Below, one piece after another: positions 52,480-60,993 of a stretch of 64,000 nt of DNA. The DNA is from Pseudomonas benzenivorans (GTDB taxonomy: Bacteria; Pseudomonadota; Gammaproteobacteria; Pseudomonadales; Pseudomonadaceae), in contig NZ_FNCT01000023.1 of NCBI RefSeq assembly GCF_900100495.1, positions 1-64,000 on the forward strand, written 5' to 3'. Under the pieces are notes generated by a model. That model had not been told where the DNA came from. It ran no database searches and saw nothing but the letters and a program-made list of their open reading frames with translations. A program made the position numbers and the translations under genes. Positions within the stretch are counted from its first letter, which is position 1, and the number at the start of each line of letters is the position of its first letter.

Positions 52480-52761
52480 CTAAGGGGCAAATTGCCGTAC
52501 CCACTGACACGCCGATTTCTTGATCGACTGTGACGTCCGGAGTACCTGCCAAATCGGATGATCTAGGCGCCAAGCTGACAGCGGGACCTGCTGCTCAATT
52601 TGCTCCACTAATCGGTCCGACGGTGCCCTTTCGCCTCTCTTATAAGCCAGAAGCTTGCCATTCTTGATGGGGTCATCGCGCGGAATTTTTGCGGGCCCTA
52701 CTGACAAGGCCTTCCTGGGAAAATTCTTTATATGATGGTCGTTTGACTGGCCGCCGGCCAT
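52480..52761 (-). CDS. Hypothetical protein, 93 aa, ending at the IS5 insertion
   Basis: The reading frame reads naturally ('KIPRDDPIKNGKLLAYKRGE', 'LDHPIWQVLRTSQSIKKSA') but no family is recognised. The start is uncertain (no ribosome site). The TAG stop lies within the CTAA/TTAG target duplication, so the same stop exists with or without the IS. It may be a decayed gene. Confidence 0.4.
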   Translation of the reverse strand: MAGGQSNDHHIKNFPRKALSVGPAKIPRDDPIKNGKLLAYKRGERAPSDRLVEQIEQQVPLSAWRLDHPIWQVLRTSQSIKKSACQWVRQFAP

Positions 52762-52907
52762 TTGTTTAGAGTCGTTACTTACCGACCATTTGGTTGGCAG
52801 CTGGGCATCGACTGCCGGGTGACTTGCAGGCGAGCGTGCTCTCCACCCCCAACTGCCTGCTTGGTCCGTCGGTGTCGCGGGGTACTGTGCGAAGGAGACC
52901 GATAACA

Positions 52908-53600
52908 ATGAGCGGCTTCAATTGGGTTGAAGACCTGAAACCAGAAATCCGAAAAGCCCTACATGAAAAGGCCCGGATCAAAATCTTCCCTAACGGCGCC
53001 ACAATCTACTCCCAGGGCGACCCCGTGACTGACGTGTTCCAGATCATCTCCGGTGAGATTCGCCAGTGCATTCTCACTGAGGATGGCCAGGAAGTCCTCA
53101 TGTACATCTACAAAGCGGGCGACTTGGTCGGTGACAGCTCGGTCGTAGATGACGATCCCTACTCAGTGACAATCCTGGCCCGGGGAGAGGTCACCACCAG
53201 AGCTTGGTCCACCAAGGACTTTGCAGCTCTCCGAGCTGTACATCATGAAATCGAGTCGGCTATCTCAGCCCAGAGCAGTCGTCGCTTGAAGGAAGCCTTG
53301 AAGCTCATCGAAGAACTCCTGACACAGCCGGTTGCTGCACGAGTTGCATCCAGATTGTTGCGCCTGTCAGAGATGGGGGAGATCCACGTGGAGGGGGCTG
53401 ACCTTACCCTATCACAGGCTGATATCGGCCTCATGGTGGGCACGACGCGCCAAAGCGTGAATCGAGTGGTGACTGAGCTCCGCAAGCTCGGCCTCATTGA
53501 AACCGACTACGGAAAGATCACGCTCAAGGATCCAGAGGGCCTCAAACTCTATATCAATGAGCACCAACGCCATAGCCGGGTGGAGGCGGACGACGACTAA
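52908..53600 (+). CDS. Crp/Fnr-family transcriptional regulator
   Basis: The protein has 230 residues from the ATG behind GAAGGAG; the longer frame upstream is not supported. The cyclic nucleotide-binding-like domain covers 15-125 ('IFPNGATIYSQGDPVTDVFQ') and the Crp-type HTH 160-215 ('LTLSQADIGLMVGTTRQSVN', 'RVVTELRKLGLI'). There are no N-terminal cysteines for an Fe-S cluster, so it is not an oxygen sensor of FNR type. It precedes the set B operon in the same direction and is its likely regulator. Confidence 0.92.
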   Translation: MSGFNWVEDLKPEIRKALHEKARIKIFPNGATIYSQGDPVTDVFQIISGEIRQCILTEDGQEVLMYIYKAGDLVGDSSVVDDDPYSVTILARGEVTTRAWSTKDFAALRAVHHEIESAISAQSSRRLKEALKLIEELLTQPVAARVASRLLRLSEMGEIHVEGADLTLSQADIGLMVGTTRQSVNRVVTELRKLGLIETDYGKITLKDPEGLKLYINEHQRHSRVEADDD

Positions 53601-53618
53601 ATAAATTTTCAAAACAGT

Positions 53619-53632
53619 GTCTTCTGGAAGAC
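53619..53632. promoter_or_regulatory. Palindrome upstream of the set B operon
   Basis: GTCTTCTGGAAGAC is a perfect palindrome 19 bp after the Crp/Fnr gene and 82 bp before the acyl-CoA synthetase. It could be an operator or a weak hairpin. Confidence 0.4.
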
Positions 53633-53713
53633 GTTGTAGATTTTGGATGTCACTTAGCATCGATCTCGACAAGCGCCAACCAAAAACAATCAGGGCGCCT
53701 CAGGAGACATGTG

Positions 53714-55279
53714 ATGGCAGAGTTGACTCTGGCTGATATCGCTCGCGCTACAGCCAACACCCGCCCCGATCAAACCGCCCTGGTGTTCGGCGACAAATCT
53801 ACTACCGTTCACGAACTGGACGCCCGTGCGAACCAAGTAGCCAATGGGCTCATGGCTTTCGGCGTGACGGATCAAGAGCGCGTTGCGATCCTGGATCACA
53901 GCAGTGATCAATTCTACGAAATCTGGCTAGGTGCGGCCCGCGCCAATCTGGCCATAGCCCCTCTCAATAGCCGCCTTTCCACAACAGAAGTCATTCAGGT
54001 CGTGAACGATAGCCATAGCCGTGTGTTGTTCGTCGGCTTGGCCTTCGTCGAGATGATCGAGCAGGTCCGTTCGCAGCTGAAGTATGTCGATCACATCATC
54101 GTGATGGGCGACGAATTCTCCACCTGGCGAGACCAGCAATCGGCCATGGCGTTTGAGTCCACCATGACTCCAGCAGATGACTGCCTCCAGATGTACACCA
54201 GTGGAACAACTGGCCTTCCCAAGGGCGTGCGCCTGACGAGCGAAAATGTATTCAAGGGGCCTATGACGGCATTGGAGAACAGGGGCATCAGCCCCTGCAC
54301 CGAAATCGGATCCAAGGACGTGATCCTGCTTTGCCTGCCTCACGCTCACGTTGCCGGCTCGATACTCGGCATCTATGGCTTGGTAATGGGGGCGAAATTG
54401 ATTATCTGTCGCGACTTCGTCCCGGCCGACATCGTGTCCACCATCGAGCGTGAGCAGGTGACGCTCACCCTCATGGTTCCAGTGATGGTACGTGGCTTGA
54501 TTGCTGCGATGGAGAAGACGGGTATCGCTTGCAAGAGTCTGAAGACCATCCTCTATGGTGCGGCCCCCATGGCCACAAGCTTGCTCAAAGACGCAATGAA
54601 GGCGCTGCCGCACAGTGGTTTTGGCCAGATCTATGGCCTGACCGAGACCTCGGGGCCTGTAACTTTCCTGACCCCGGATGATCACCGCTCCATCGCAGCG
54701 GGCAACAACGACCTGGCGCTCTCTTGTGGTTCCGCGACCGCTGGAGTCGAGTTGCAGGTGATTAACCATTACGGGCAGCCAGTTCCTCCCGGCGGCATTG
54801 GCGAAATAATCTGCCGCTCTCCGCAGATCATGAAGGGCTATTGGAATCGCACGGAAGATACCTTGTCGGCGATTCAGGACGGATGGTTCTACACGGGTGA
54901 TGTTGGGTACATCGACGACAAAGGTTACGTGTACATCTACGACCGCAAGCGCGACATGATCATCACTGGCGGTGAGAACGTTTATCCGGCTGAAGTGGAG
55001 AACGTCCTTTACGAGCACCCAGCAATCGCGGACGTAGCAATCATCGGAGTACCAGACGCGCAATGGGGTGAGGCCGTAAAAGCTGTTGCCGTGCTCAAGC
55101 CCGGCGCTGTGCTGTCGGCTGAAGACCTCATCGCTTATGCCAAAGGAAAGATTGCTGGCTTCAAAATTCCCAAGTCAGTCGATTTTGTTGAAGAGCTGCC
55201 GCGCAACGCGACAGGAAAGGTACTTCGACGACTCATCCGAGAGCCTTACTGGAAAGCCCATGCTCGCGGGGTTGCTTAA
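53714..55279 (+). CDS. Acyl-CoA synthetase, AMP-forming (set B)
   Basis: The protein has 521 residues with CAGGAGACAT upstream (GTG at 53711 is an alternative). 'MYTSGTTGLPKGVRLT' (P-loop), 'IYGLTETSGPV', 'WFYTGDVGYIDDKGY', 'DRKRDMIITGGENVYPAEVE' and the catalytic Lys in 'LPRNATGKVLRR' are all present. It activates a carboxylic acid with CoA and ATP and so feeds the enzymes encoded downstream. Distinct from the 630-aa synthetase of set A. Confidence 0.94.
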   Translation: MAELTLADIARATANTRPDQTALVFGDKSTTVHELDARANQVANGLMAFGVTDQERVAILDHSSDQFYEIWLGAARANLAIAPLNSRLSTTEVIQVVNDSHSRVLFVGLAFVEMIEQVRSQLKYVDHIIVMGDEFSTWRDQQSAMAFESTMTPADDCLQMYTSGTTGLPKGVRLTSENVFKGPMTALENRGISPCTEIGSKDVILLCLPHAHVAGSILGIYGLVMGAKLIICRDFVPADIVSTIEREQVTLTLMVPVMVRGLIAAMEKTGIACKSLKTILYGAAPMATSLLKDAMKALPHSGFGQIYGLTETSGPVTFLTPDDHRSIAAGNNDLALSCGSATAGVELQVINHYGQPVPPGGIGEIICRSPQIMKGYWNRTEDTLSAIQDGWFYTGDVGYIDDKGYVYIYDRKRDMIITGGENVYPAEVENVLYEHPAIADVAIIGVPDAQWGEAVKAVAVLKPGAVLSAEDLIAYAKGKIAGFKIPKSVDFVEELPRNATGKVLRRLIREPYWKAHARGVA

Positions 55280-55335
55280 ACACTGACGAGTTCGGCTTTG
55301 CGATGCACTTCCCTGCACTGAACAAGGAAAACATC

Positions 55336-56124
55336 ATGAGTGAAGAGAAAAAAATTGGCGAAGTACGCATGGTTGTTGAAGACCATATCGCCGTGATTTC
55401 GGTTGATAACGTTGCGAAGCTGAATTCCTTCTCGCCAGAGATGTTGGAGCAACTAGGCCGGCACCTCACAACTGTCAACGATGACGATGATATCTGGGTC
55501 GCTGTGCTCTGCCCTGAAGGTGAACACACCACTGCAGGCTTGGACATGCCCAAGTTCTTTGGGCCAGCCGCGACTGTTAAGCCATTTCCGAAGGACGTTG
55601 TAGATCCCTTTGGGCTGTATAAGCGCTGCACCAAGCCAGTCATCTCTGTCGTTCACGGCAAGACCTACACCGTCGGTATCGAGATGATGCTAGCCGGTGA
55701 CCTGGTGATCGCAGCGGACACTGCTGTTTTTTGCCAGATGGAATCCAAGCGAGGTATCGCTCCTCTCGGTGGTGCTCACTTCCGCTACCTAACCCGTACG
55801 GGCTGGGGCAACGCGATGTACCACCTATTCCTCTGCGATGAGTTTGATGCTCAGCGCGCGCTGGAGATCGGCTTCGTTCAAGAAGTTCACCCCTTCGGCA
55901 AGCACAAGGAACGGGCCATGGAGATCGCTCGGCAGATCTGCAAGAACGCCCCCATTGGCTTGCGTGCCGCGAAGGCTGCGGCGCTCAAGTTCGTTCAGGA
56001 CGGCGAGCAAGCAGCCATCGACTGCATCCCTGAAATTCAGAAGACCGTATTCGCAACGGAAGACTTCCTCGAGGGCCTTCGCTCCTTCGCTGAGCGTCGA
56101 CCGGCCTCCTTCGAAGGGCGCTGA
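55336..56124 (+). CDS. Enoyl-CoA hydratase/isomerase family protein (set B, 1)
   Basis: The protein has 262 residues from the ATG behind AAGG. Crotonase fold: 'HTTAGLDMPKFF' and 'HGKTYTVGIEMMLAGDLVI' keep the Glu but replace the usual GGG by TVG. The second Glu is in 'QMESKRGIAPLGG'. It is more divergent than the other crotonases here and may have a special reaction such as C-C hydrolysis or isomerisation. Confidence 0.86.
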   Translation: MSEEKKIGEVRMVVEDHIAVISVDNVAKLNSFSPEMLEQLGRHLTTVNDDDDIWVAVLCPEGEHTTAGLDMPKFFGPAATVKPFPKDVVDPFGLYKRCTKPVISVVHGKTYTVGIEMMLAGDLVIAADTAVFCQMESKRGIAPLGGAHFRYLTRTGWGNAMYHLFLCDEFDAQRALEIGFVQEVHPFGKHKERAMEIARQICKNAPIGLRAAKAAALKFVQDGEQAAIDCIPEIQKTVFATEDFLEGLRSFAERRPASFEGR

Positions 56125-56206
56125 TTCTTAAACAACAAACACCCGCTGATTCACAGCGGGACGTCATCGGCTTGCCCGATGAAACCTGCAAAGAGGAGTT
56201 ACGCAC

Positions 56207-56995
56207 ATGACCGTTAAATTCGAGATGGATGGCCCGCTGGCAATCGCGACTTTCTGCGACGGCCCGATGAACCTCCTGACGTTCAATTCCTTCCGCGGTC
56301 TGATGGACGCTGTGGACAAGGCCATAGAAAACAAGGCTCGTGCGTTCCTGACCCTGGCTGAAGGTGATCACTTCTGCGCAGGTGCCCACATCGTAGAAAA
56401 CTTCGTGGGCCAGGACGCCAACTTCGCCCGCCGCATGCTCAACCGCTCTATCCCGGAAATGCAACGTTTCGAGAATCTGCCATTCCCGACCGTAGTAGCT
56501 GTTCGCGGCATGTGCCTCGGTGGCGGCTGCGAGATTGCTCAGATTCACGACATCATCTTCGCCGGCGAAGGCTCGAACTTCGGTCAAGTGGAAGCCCGTA
56601 TCGGTACCACCACCCTCCTGGGCGGCGCCCAGCGCCTGGTAGCCCGTGTCGGCCTGGCTCGCGCCAAAGAGATGGTGTTCTCCGCTGGCATTTACGACGC
56701 CAAGACCATGCAGGACTGGGGTCTGATCAACCGCATCGTGCCGGATGCCGAGGTTGAGGCTAAAGCCCGCGCCTATGCGATGAAGTTGGCGAACGGCCCT
56801 ACCGTTGCCTATGCGGCCTCCAAGCACCTCATCAACACCGCAGTTGGTTTCGGCCAATCTGCAGCAGATCAGCGTGTTATCGAATCCGGCCCGGCGACCT
56901 TTGCTACCCGAGACATGACCTACGCAGTCGACCTCTTTGACAAAGAAGGCGCTGATGTCCTGATCAAGGGCACCCTGAACTTCAAGGGCGAGTGA
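56207..56995 (+). CDS. Enoyl-CoA hydratase/isomerase family protein (set B, 2)
   Basis: The protein has 262 residues; AAAGAGGAG upstream. 'HFCAGAHIVENF', 'RGMCLGGGCEIAQIHDIIFA' (first Glu) and 'VEARIGTTTLLGGAQRL' (second Glu) show a complete active site. Nearest relative in the window is 40623. The 82-bp gap before it contains two hairpins, CCCGCTG / CAGCGGG and CATCGG / CCGATG, which may shape mRNA stability. Confidence 0.9.
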   Translation: MTVKFEMDGPLAIATFCDGPMNLLTFNSFRGLMDAVDKAIENKARAFLTLAEGDHFCAGAHIVENFVGQDANFARRMLNRSIPEMQRFENLPFPTVVAVRGMCLGGGCEIAQIHDIIFAGEGSNFGQVEARIGTTTLLGGAQRLVARVGLARAKEMVFSAGIYDAKTMQDWGLINRIVPDAEVEAKARAYAMKLANGPTVAYAASKHLINTAVGFGQSAADQRVIESGPATFATRDMTYAVDLFDKEGADVLIKGTLNFKGE

Positions 56996-57005
56996 GGTCA
57001 GTCCG

Positions 57006-58769
57006 ATGACAACCTACAAGGCCCCGATCGGGGAATACCAATTCCTGGCCAGCCATGTGCTGGCCAAGGAGTTCGCATTCATCGCGAACGAAGAGTCCTC
57101 GGTTGAGACCCTGGGGACTGTTCTGGAAAGCCTGGGTAGCTTCGTAAACGATCGGCTGCTGCCTTTGGCTGCATCCGCTGACAGTACAGGTTGCCAGGTG
57201 ACCATCGATGGCGTGAAGGCACCTGCAGGCTATCGCGACGCCTATCAGGAATTCGTGGCTGATGGCTGGGGCGGTCTGCATACGGCTGTCGAGGATGGTG
57301 GGCAAGGTTTGCCGCTATCGTTTGGCTTCGCCTGCGACGAGGTGCTGAGCAGCGGTGCAATGGCTTTCTCGCTTTACACGGCCATTCGTCTGGGCGTGTA
57401 TGCCGTGATCAAACAGATCGGCTCCGACTATCTAAAGGAAACGTACCTCGCGAAGATCGGCAGCGGCGAATGGAACGGCACCATGTGCCTGACCGAGCCG
57501 CAATGCGGCACCGATCTCTCGCTAATTCGTACTACTGCAACTGAGTCGGACGACGGCACTTACCGGCTCTCCGGGGCGAAGATCTTCATCACAGGTGGTG
57601 ATCACGACCTAACCAGCAACATCGTCCATCTGGTCTTGGCCCGAGTCCAGGGCGGTCCTGCTGGCCTCGCTGGACTGGGCCTCTTCATCGTGCCGAAACG
57701 CAAGCCCAATGCTGCCGGGCAGTGGACTGACCCCAACGGCGTTGTTTGCCCTCGTGTGGAAGAGAAGCTAGGCATTCACGCTTCGGCAACCAGCGAGCTT
57801 CTGTTCGACAACGCTCAAGGCTGGATCGTCGGCAAACCCGGTGAAGGCCTGATGGGCATGTTCAACATGATGAAGTTGGCGCGCCTCGGCACCCCCTTCC
57901 AGGCTATCGGTGTCGCGGAAATGGCGACCCAGAAGGCCATCGAATACGCCTGTGAGCGCCTGCAAGGACGCGATCTGATCGATGGTGCGAAGGGCGCGAT
58001 CCGCATTGCGGATCACCCGAACATCCGTCGTGAAATCGTTCGGATGCGGACTCTGACTGCTTCCGCTCGGATGTTGGCTTTCAGTGCAGCGCTGATCAAC
58101 GAGCAGACCTCTGCCGATGACACCGCCCAGCGCATGGTCGCTAACGTTCTTCTGCCGGTCCTCATGTCGGTATCTAAAGCTGTGTGCAGTGAGATCGGCG
58201 TTGAAGTAGCAACCGCCTCGATGCAGACCCACGGTGGACACGGTTACATCAAGGACACCGGTGTAGAGGCACTGCTTCGTGATGTGCAGATCCTGCCCAT
58301 CTACGAAGGCACCAACGACGTTCAGGCACTCGACCTAGTGCTACGCCGCCTGGATGACGGGCGCTCGCAGCCAGTGGAAGCAGTACTGGGCTGGTTGAGA
58401 GGCCAGGTTGCCGAGCTGAAAGTGCCCGCGAACCTGAGTACCTACACCGAGCGGACCCTGAACACACTGGACATGCTCGAAGAGGCAGTCGGCCTGCTCA
58501 AGGCAGACATGCAGTCTTCGCGCTTTGCCGCGCTGCAATGTGCCCGTGAGTTCCTGTGGCTGATCGGCCACGCGGTCATCTCCACTCTGTGGCTTCGCGC
58601 CTTGTCAGCGTTGGATGACGCGGACCTTCCTATCGATGCCTCCGCTAAGCGTTCGGAAGCACAGTTCTATTTCTCCTACCTGCTACCTGATGCCGCGCTG
58701 CGCATCGCTCGACTGAAAGCCTCGGTCGAAATCGAGGGCGCGTTGAAGGCTTACCAGGTCAATCCATAA
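57006..58769 (+). CDS. Acyl-CoA dehydrogenase, long form (587 aa)
   Basis: The protein has 587 residues, about 200 more than the standard enzyme, with the extra C-terminal domain seen in DmdC/FadE-like proteins. 'MCLTEPQCGTDLSLIRTTA' and 'LSGAKIFITGGDHDL' form the FAD/substrate pocket, and 'THGGHGYIKDTGVEALLRD' precedes 'PIYEGTNDVQALDLV' with the catalytic Glu. It introduces the alpha-beta double bond in the acyl-CoA. 10 bp behind the crotonase. Confidence 0.94.
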   Translation: MTTYKAPIGEYQFLASHVLAKEFAFIANEESSVETLGTVLESLGSFVNDRLLPLAASADSTGCQVTIDGVKAPAGYRDAYQEFVADGWGGLHTAVEDGGQGLPLSFGFACDEVLSSGAMAFSLYTAIRLGVYAVIKQIGSDYLKETYLAKIGSGEWNGTMCLTEPQCGTDLSLIRTTATESDDGTYRLSGAKIFITGGDHDLTSNIVHLVLARVQGGPAGLAGLGLFIVPKRKPNAAGQWTDPNGVVCPRVEEKLGIHASATSELLFDNAQGWIVGKPGEGLMGMFNMMKLARLGTPFQAIGVAEMATQKAIEYACERLQGRDLIDGAKGAIRIADHPNIRREIVRMRTLTASARMLAFSAALINEQTSADDTAQRMVANVLLPVLMSVSKAVCSEIGVEVATASMQTHGGHGYIKDTGVEALLRDVQILPIYEGTNDVQALDLVLRRLDDGRSQPVEAVLGWLRGQVAELKVPANLSTYTERTLNTLDMLEEAVGLLKADMQSSRFAALQCAREFLWLIGHAVISTLWLRALSALDDADLPIDASAKRSEAQFYFSYLLPDAALRIARLKASVEIEGALKAYQVNP

Positions 58770-58781
58770 GCGAGCAAAAAC

Positions 58782-59561
58782 ATGACTAGCAAAAGCAATC
58801 TCTTCGATGTGAGTGGCAAGGTCGCCGTAGTCACCGGTGGTACCCGCGGTATTGGTCTGATGATCGCCAAAGGCCTGGTTCAAGCCGGTGTGAAGACCTA
58901 TGTGGTCTCCCGCAAAGCAGAAGCATGCGCCGCTGCTGAGGAAGAGCTGAAGCAGTACGGCGAAGCCATTGGCATTGCTGCCGACCTGGCCTCCATGGAG
59001 CAGATAACTGCGTTCGCTGAGGAGTTTCTTCGCCGCGAGCCGAAGCTGCACATCCTAGTGAACAACGCCGGTGCGAGCTGGGGTGCCAACTTCTCCGAGT
59101 TCCCGGAGAGCGGTTGGGACAAGGTGATGGACCTCAACCTCAAATCGATTTTCTTCCTGACCCAGAAGCTCGGCAGCGCGCTGCAGGCAGCCGGTACCGA
59201 TGAAGATCCTTCCCGCGTGATCAATATCGGCTCTGTCGATGGCCTCACCAGCCCCGATTTCGGCAACTACTCCTATTCCGCCAGTAAGGCAGCGGTTCAC
59301 CACCTGACCCGTCACCTGGCAGCACACCTGTCGAAGGCGAACATCAACGTAAACGCCATCGCACCGGGTCCGTTCGAAACCAAGATGACCGAGCACATGC
59401 TGAAGGTAAAAGGCGACGAGATCATCAAGGTGATCCCGCGCCGCCGCACTGGCCTGGAGTCGGATGCAGCTGGCACCGCCATCTTCCTGTCGGCCCCGGC
59501 CTCCGCCTACATCACTGGCGCTGTCATCCCTCTGGATGGCGGCTTCTCCACCACTCGCTGA
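58782..59561 (+). CDS. Short-chain dehydrogenase/reductase (set B, 1)
   Basis: The protein has 259 residues. 'VTGGTRGIG', 'NNAGAS', Ser in 'NIGSVDG' and 'YSYSASKAAVHHL' (Tyr/Lys) are the SDR landmarks; 'ITGAVIPLDGGF' ends the fold. Similar to RhlG/FabG-like enzymes. Likely oxidises a 3-hydroxy or a ring hydroxyl group. The stop overlaps the next start (TGATG). Confidence 0.92.
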   Translation: MTSKSNLFDVSGKVAVVTGGTRGIGLMIAKGLVQAGVKTYVVSRKAEACAAAEEELKQYGEAIGIAADLASMEQITAFAEEFLRREPKLHILVNNAGASWGANFSEFPESGWDKVMDLNLKSIFFLTQKLGSALQAAGTDEDPSRVINIGSVDGLTSPDFGNYSYSASKAAVHHLTRHLAAHLSKANINVNAIAPGPFETKMTEHMLKVKGDEIIKVIPRRRTGLESDAAGTAIFLSAPASAYITGAVIPLDGGFSTTR

Positions 59562-60034
59562 TGAGCCTCGCTATGCATACCCGTACTGTTACTGCTGACG
59601 AGCTGCGCACTCTGGTTGGCCAAAATCTCGCGCCGTCCCCGTGGCTGGCTCTGGACCAGGAGCGAATCAGCAACTTCGCCGAAGTCACTGAAGATCGCCA
59701 GTTCATCCATGTCGATCCAGAGAAGGCCAAGGCCTCTCCGTTCGGCGGCACTATCGCTCATGGCCTGCTGACGCTCTCGATGCTGCCCTCGCTGATCGAG
59801 AAAACCCTTCCTGCCCTGGAAGGTATGAAAGCCAGCGTGAACTACGGCTACAACAAGATCCGCTTCCTCGCCCCTGTGCGCAGCGGCAAGCGTATCCGCG
59901 GCAAGTTCGTCATCGCCGAGTTCAGTGAGACCGGTCCTGGTCGCTTCCAGATCATCACCAACATCACCGTCGAGATCGAAGGCGAAGACAAGCCCGCCTT
60001 GATCGCCGAATGGATCTCGATGGTTCTGGTTTAA
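59561..60034 (+). CDS. MaoC-family (R)-hydratase
   Basis: The protein has 157 residues. The hydratase 2 motif is visible in 'FAEVTEDRQFIHVDPEKA' with Asp and His, and 'SPFGGTIAHGLLTLSML' completes the hot-dog active site. It hydrates enoyl-CoA to the (R)-3-hydroxyacyl-CoA, or the reverse. The start is either 59561 (overlaps the SDR stop) or the ATG four codons on. Confidence 0.93.
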   Translation: MSLAMHTRTVTADELRTLVGQNLAPSPWLALDQERISNFAEVTEDRQFIHVDPEKAKASPFGGTIAHGLLTLSMLPSLIEKTLPALEGMKASVNYGYNKIRFLAPVRSGKRIRGKFVIAEFSETGPGRFQIITNITVEIEGEDKPALIAEWISMVLV

Positions 60035-60049
60035 GGCCGAGGAACAGCT

Positions 60050-60976
60050 ATGACAATTCGATTCGATGGCCGAGTGGCCATTGTCACGGGCGCGGGTAAT
60101 GGTCTCGGCCGTTCGCATGCCCTGGGTCTGGCTGCTCGTGGCGCCAAGGTCGTGATCAACGACCTCGGCGGCGCGCGTGATGGTAGCGGTGCCAGCTCCT
60201 CCGCAGCCGAAGCTGTAGTCGAAGAAATTCGCGCAGCTGGCGGCGAGGCGTTCGCCAATGGTGCGAACGTTGCCAACTACGAAGAAGTGCAAGCAATGGT
60301 GGAGCAGGCTCGGGCCAAATGGGGCCGGGTCGACATCCTCATCAACAACGCCGGCATTCTGCGCGATGCAACCTTCTCCAAAGGTTCGCTCGATGACTTC
60401 TGGAAAGTCGTCGACGTTCATCTGCGCGGCACCGTGAATTGCACCAAAGCGGTGTGGGATCTGATGCGCGAGCAAAACTATGGCCGCATCGTGCTGACTT
60501 CCTCTGCATCAGGTCTCTACGGCAACTTCGGCCAGTCCAATTACGGCGCTGCTAAGGCAGCAATGCTGGGCCTGATGAACGTACTTCACCTGGAAGGCCT
60601 GAAGAACGACATCCGCGTGAATGTGCTGGCACCGACTGCTGCTACCCGCATGACCGAGGGGCTGATTCCTCCGTCGGTTGCGCCGCTGCTGGCTCCCGAA
60701 ACCATCACTCCAGGGCTGCTGTTCCTCGCGAGCGAGTCAGCTCCCTCGAAGGTGATCCTCGGTGCCGGAGCCGGTGTCTTCGCGTGCAGCAACCTCTATG
60801 AAACCGAAGGGCTGTTCCTGCACGAGCAAGAGCGCACACCCGAGGTTATCGCCGAGCGCTTCGATGAGATCGCAGCGACCAACGGGCAGATCGCTCTCGA
60901 CGGCGCTACTGCTCAGACCCTGCGGTTTGTTCACAAAGCTGCCGGCGCGCTGGGCGTCGTGCTCCCCACGGCTTAA
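60050..60976 (+). CDS. Short-chain dehydrogenase/reductase, multifunctional-enzyme type (set B, 2)
   Basis: The protein has 308 residues. 'VTGAGNGLGRSHALGLAARG', 'INDLGGARDGSG', 'NNAGILRD' and 'SNYGAAKAAMLGL' (Tyr/Lys) match the SDR domain of peroxisomal multifunctional enzyme type 2, which oxidises (R)-3-hydroxyacyl-CoA. That pairs well with the MaoC hydratase before it. The C-terminal extension of about 50 residues is unassigned. 15 bp after MaoC. Confidence 0.92.
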   Translation: MTIRFDGRVAIVTGAGNGLGRSHALGLAARGAKVVINDLGGARDGSGASSSAAEAVVEEIRAAGGEAFANGANVANYEEVQAMVEQARAKWGRVDILINNAGILRDATFSKGSLDDFWKVVDVHLRGTVNCTKAVWDLMREQNYGRIVLTSSASGLYGNFGQSNYGAAKAAMLGLMNVLHLEGLKNDIRVNVLAPTAATRMTEGLIPPSVAPLLAPETITPGLLFLASESAPSKVILGAGAGVFACSNLYETEGLFLHEQERTPEVIAERFDEIAATNGQIALDGATAQTLRFVHKAAGALGVVLPTA

Positions 60977-60993
60977 TTAAGGAGGGTTTCACC

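Noticed and set aside
53927..55063. 378-aa minus-strand frame
   Set aside because: Antisense shadow of the set B acyl-CoA synthetase.
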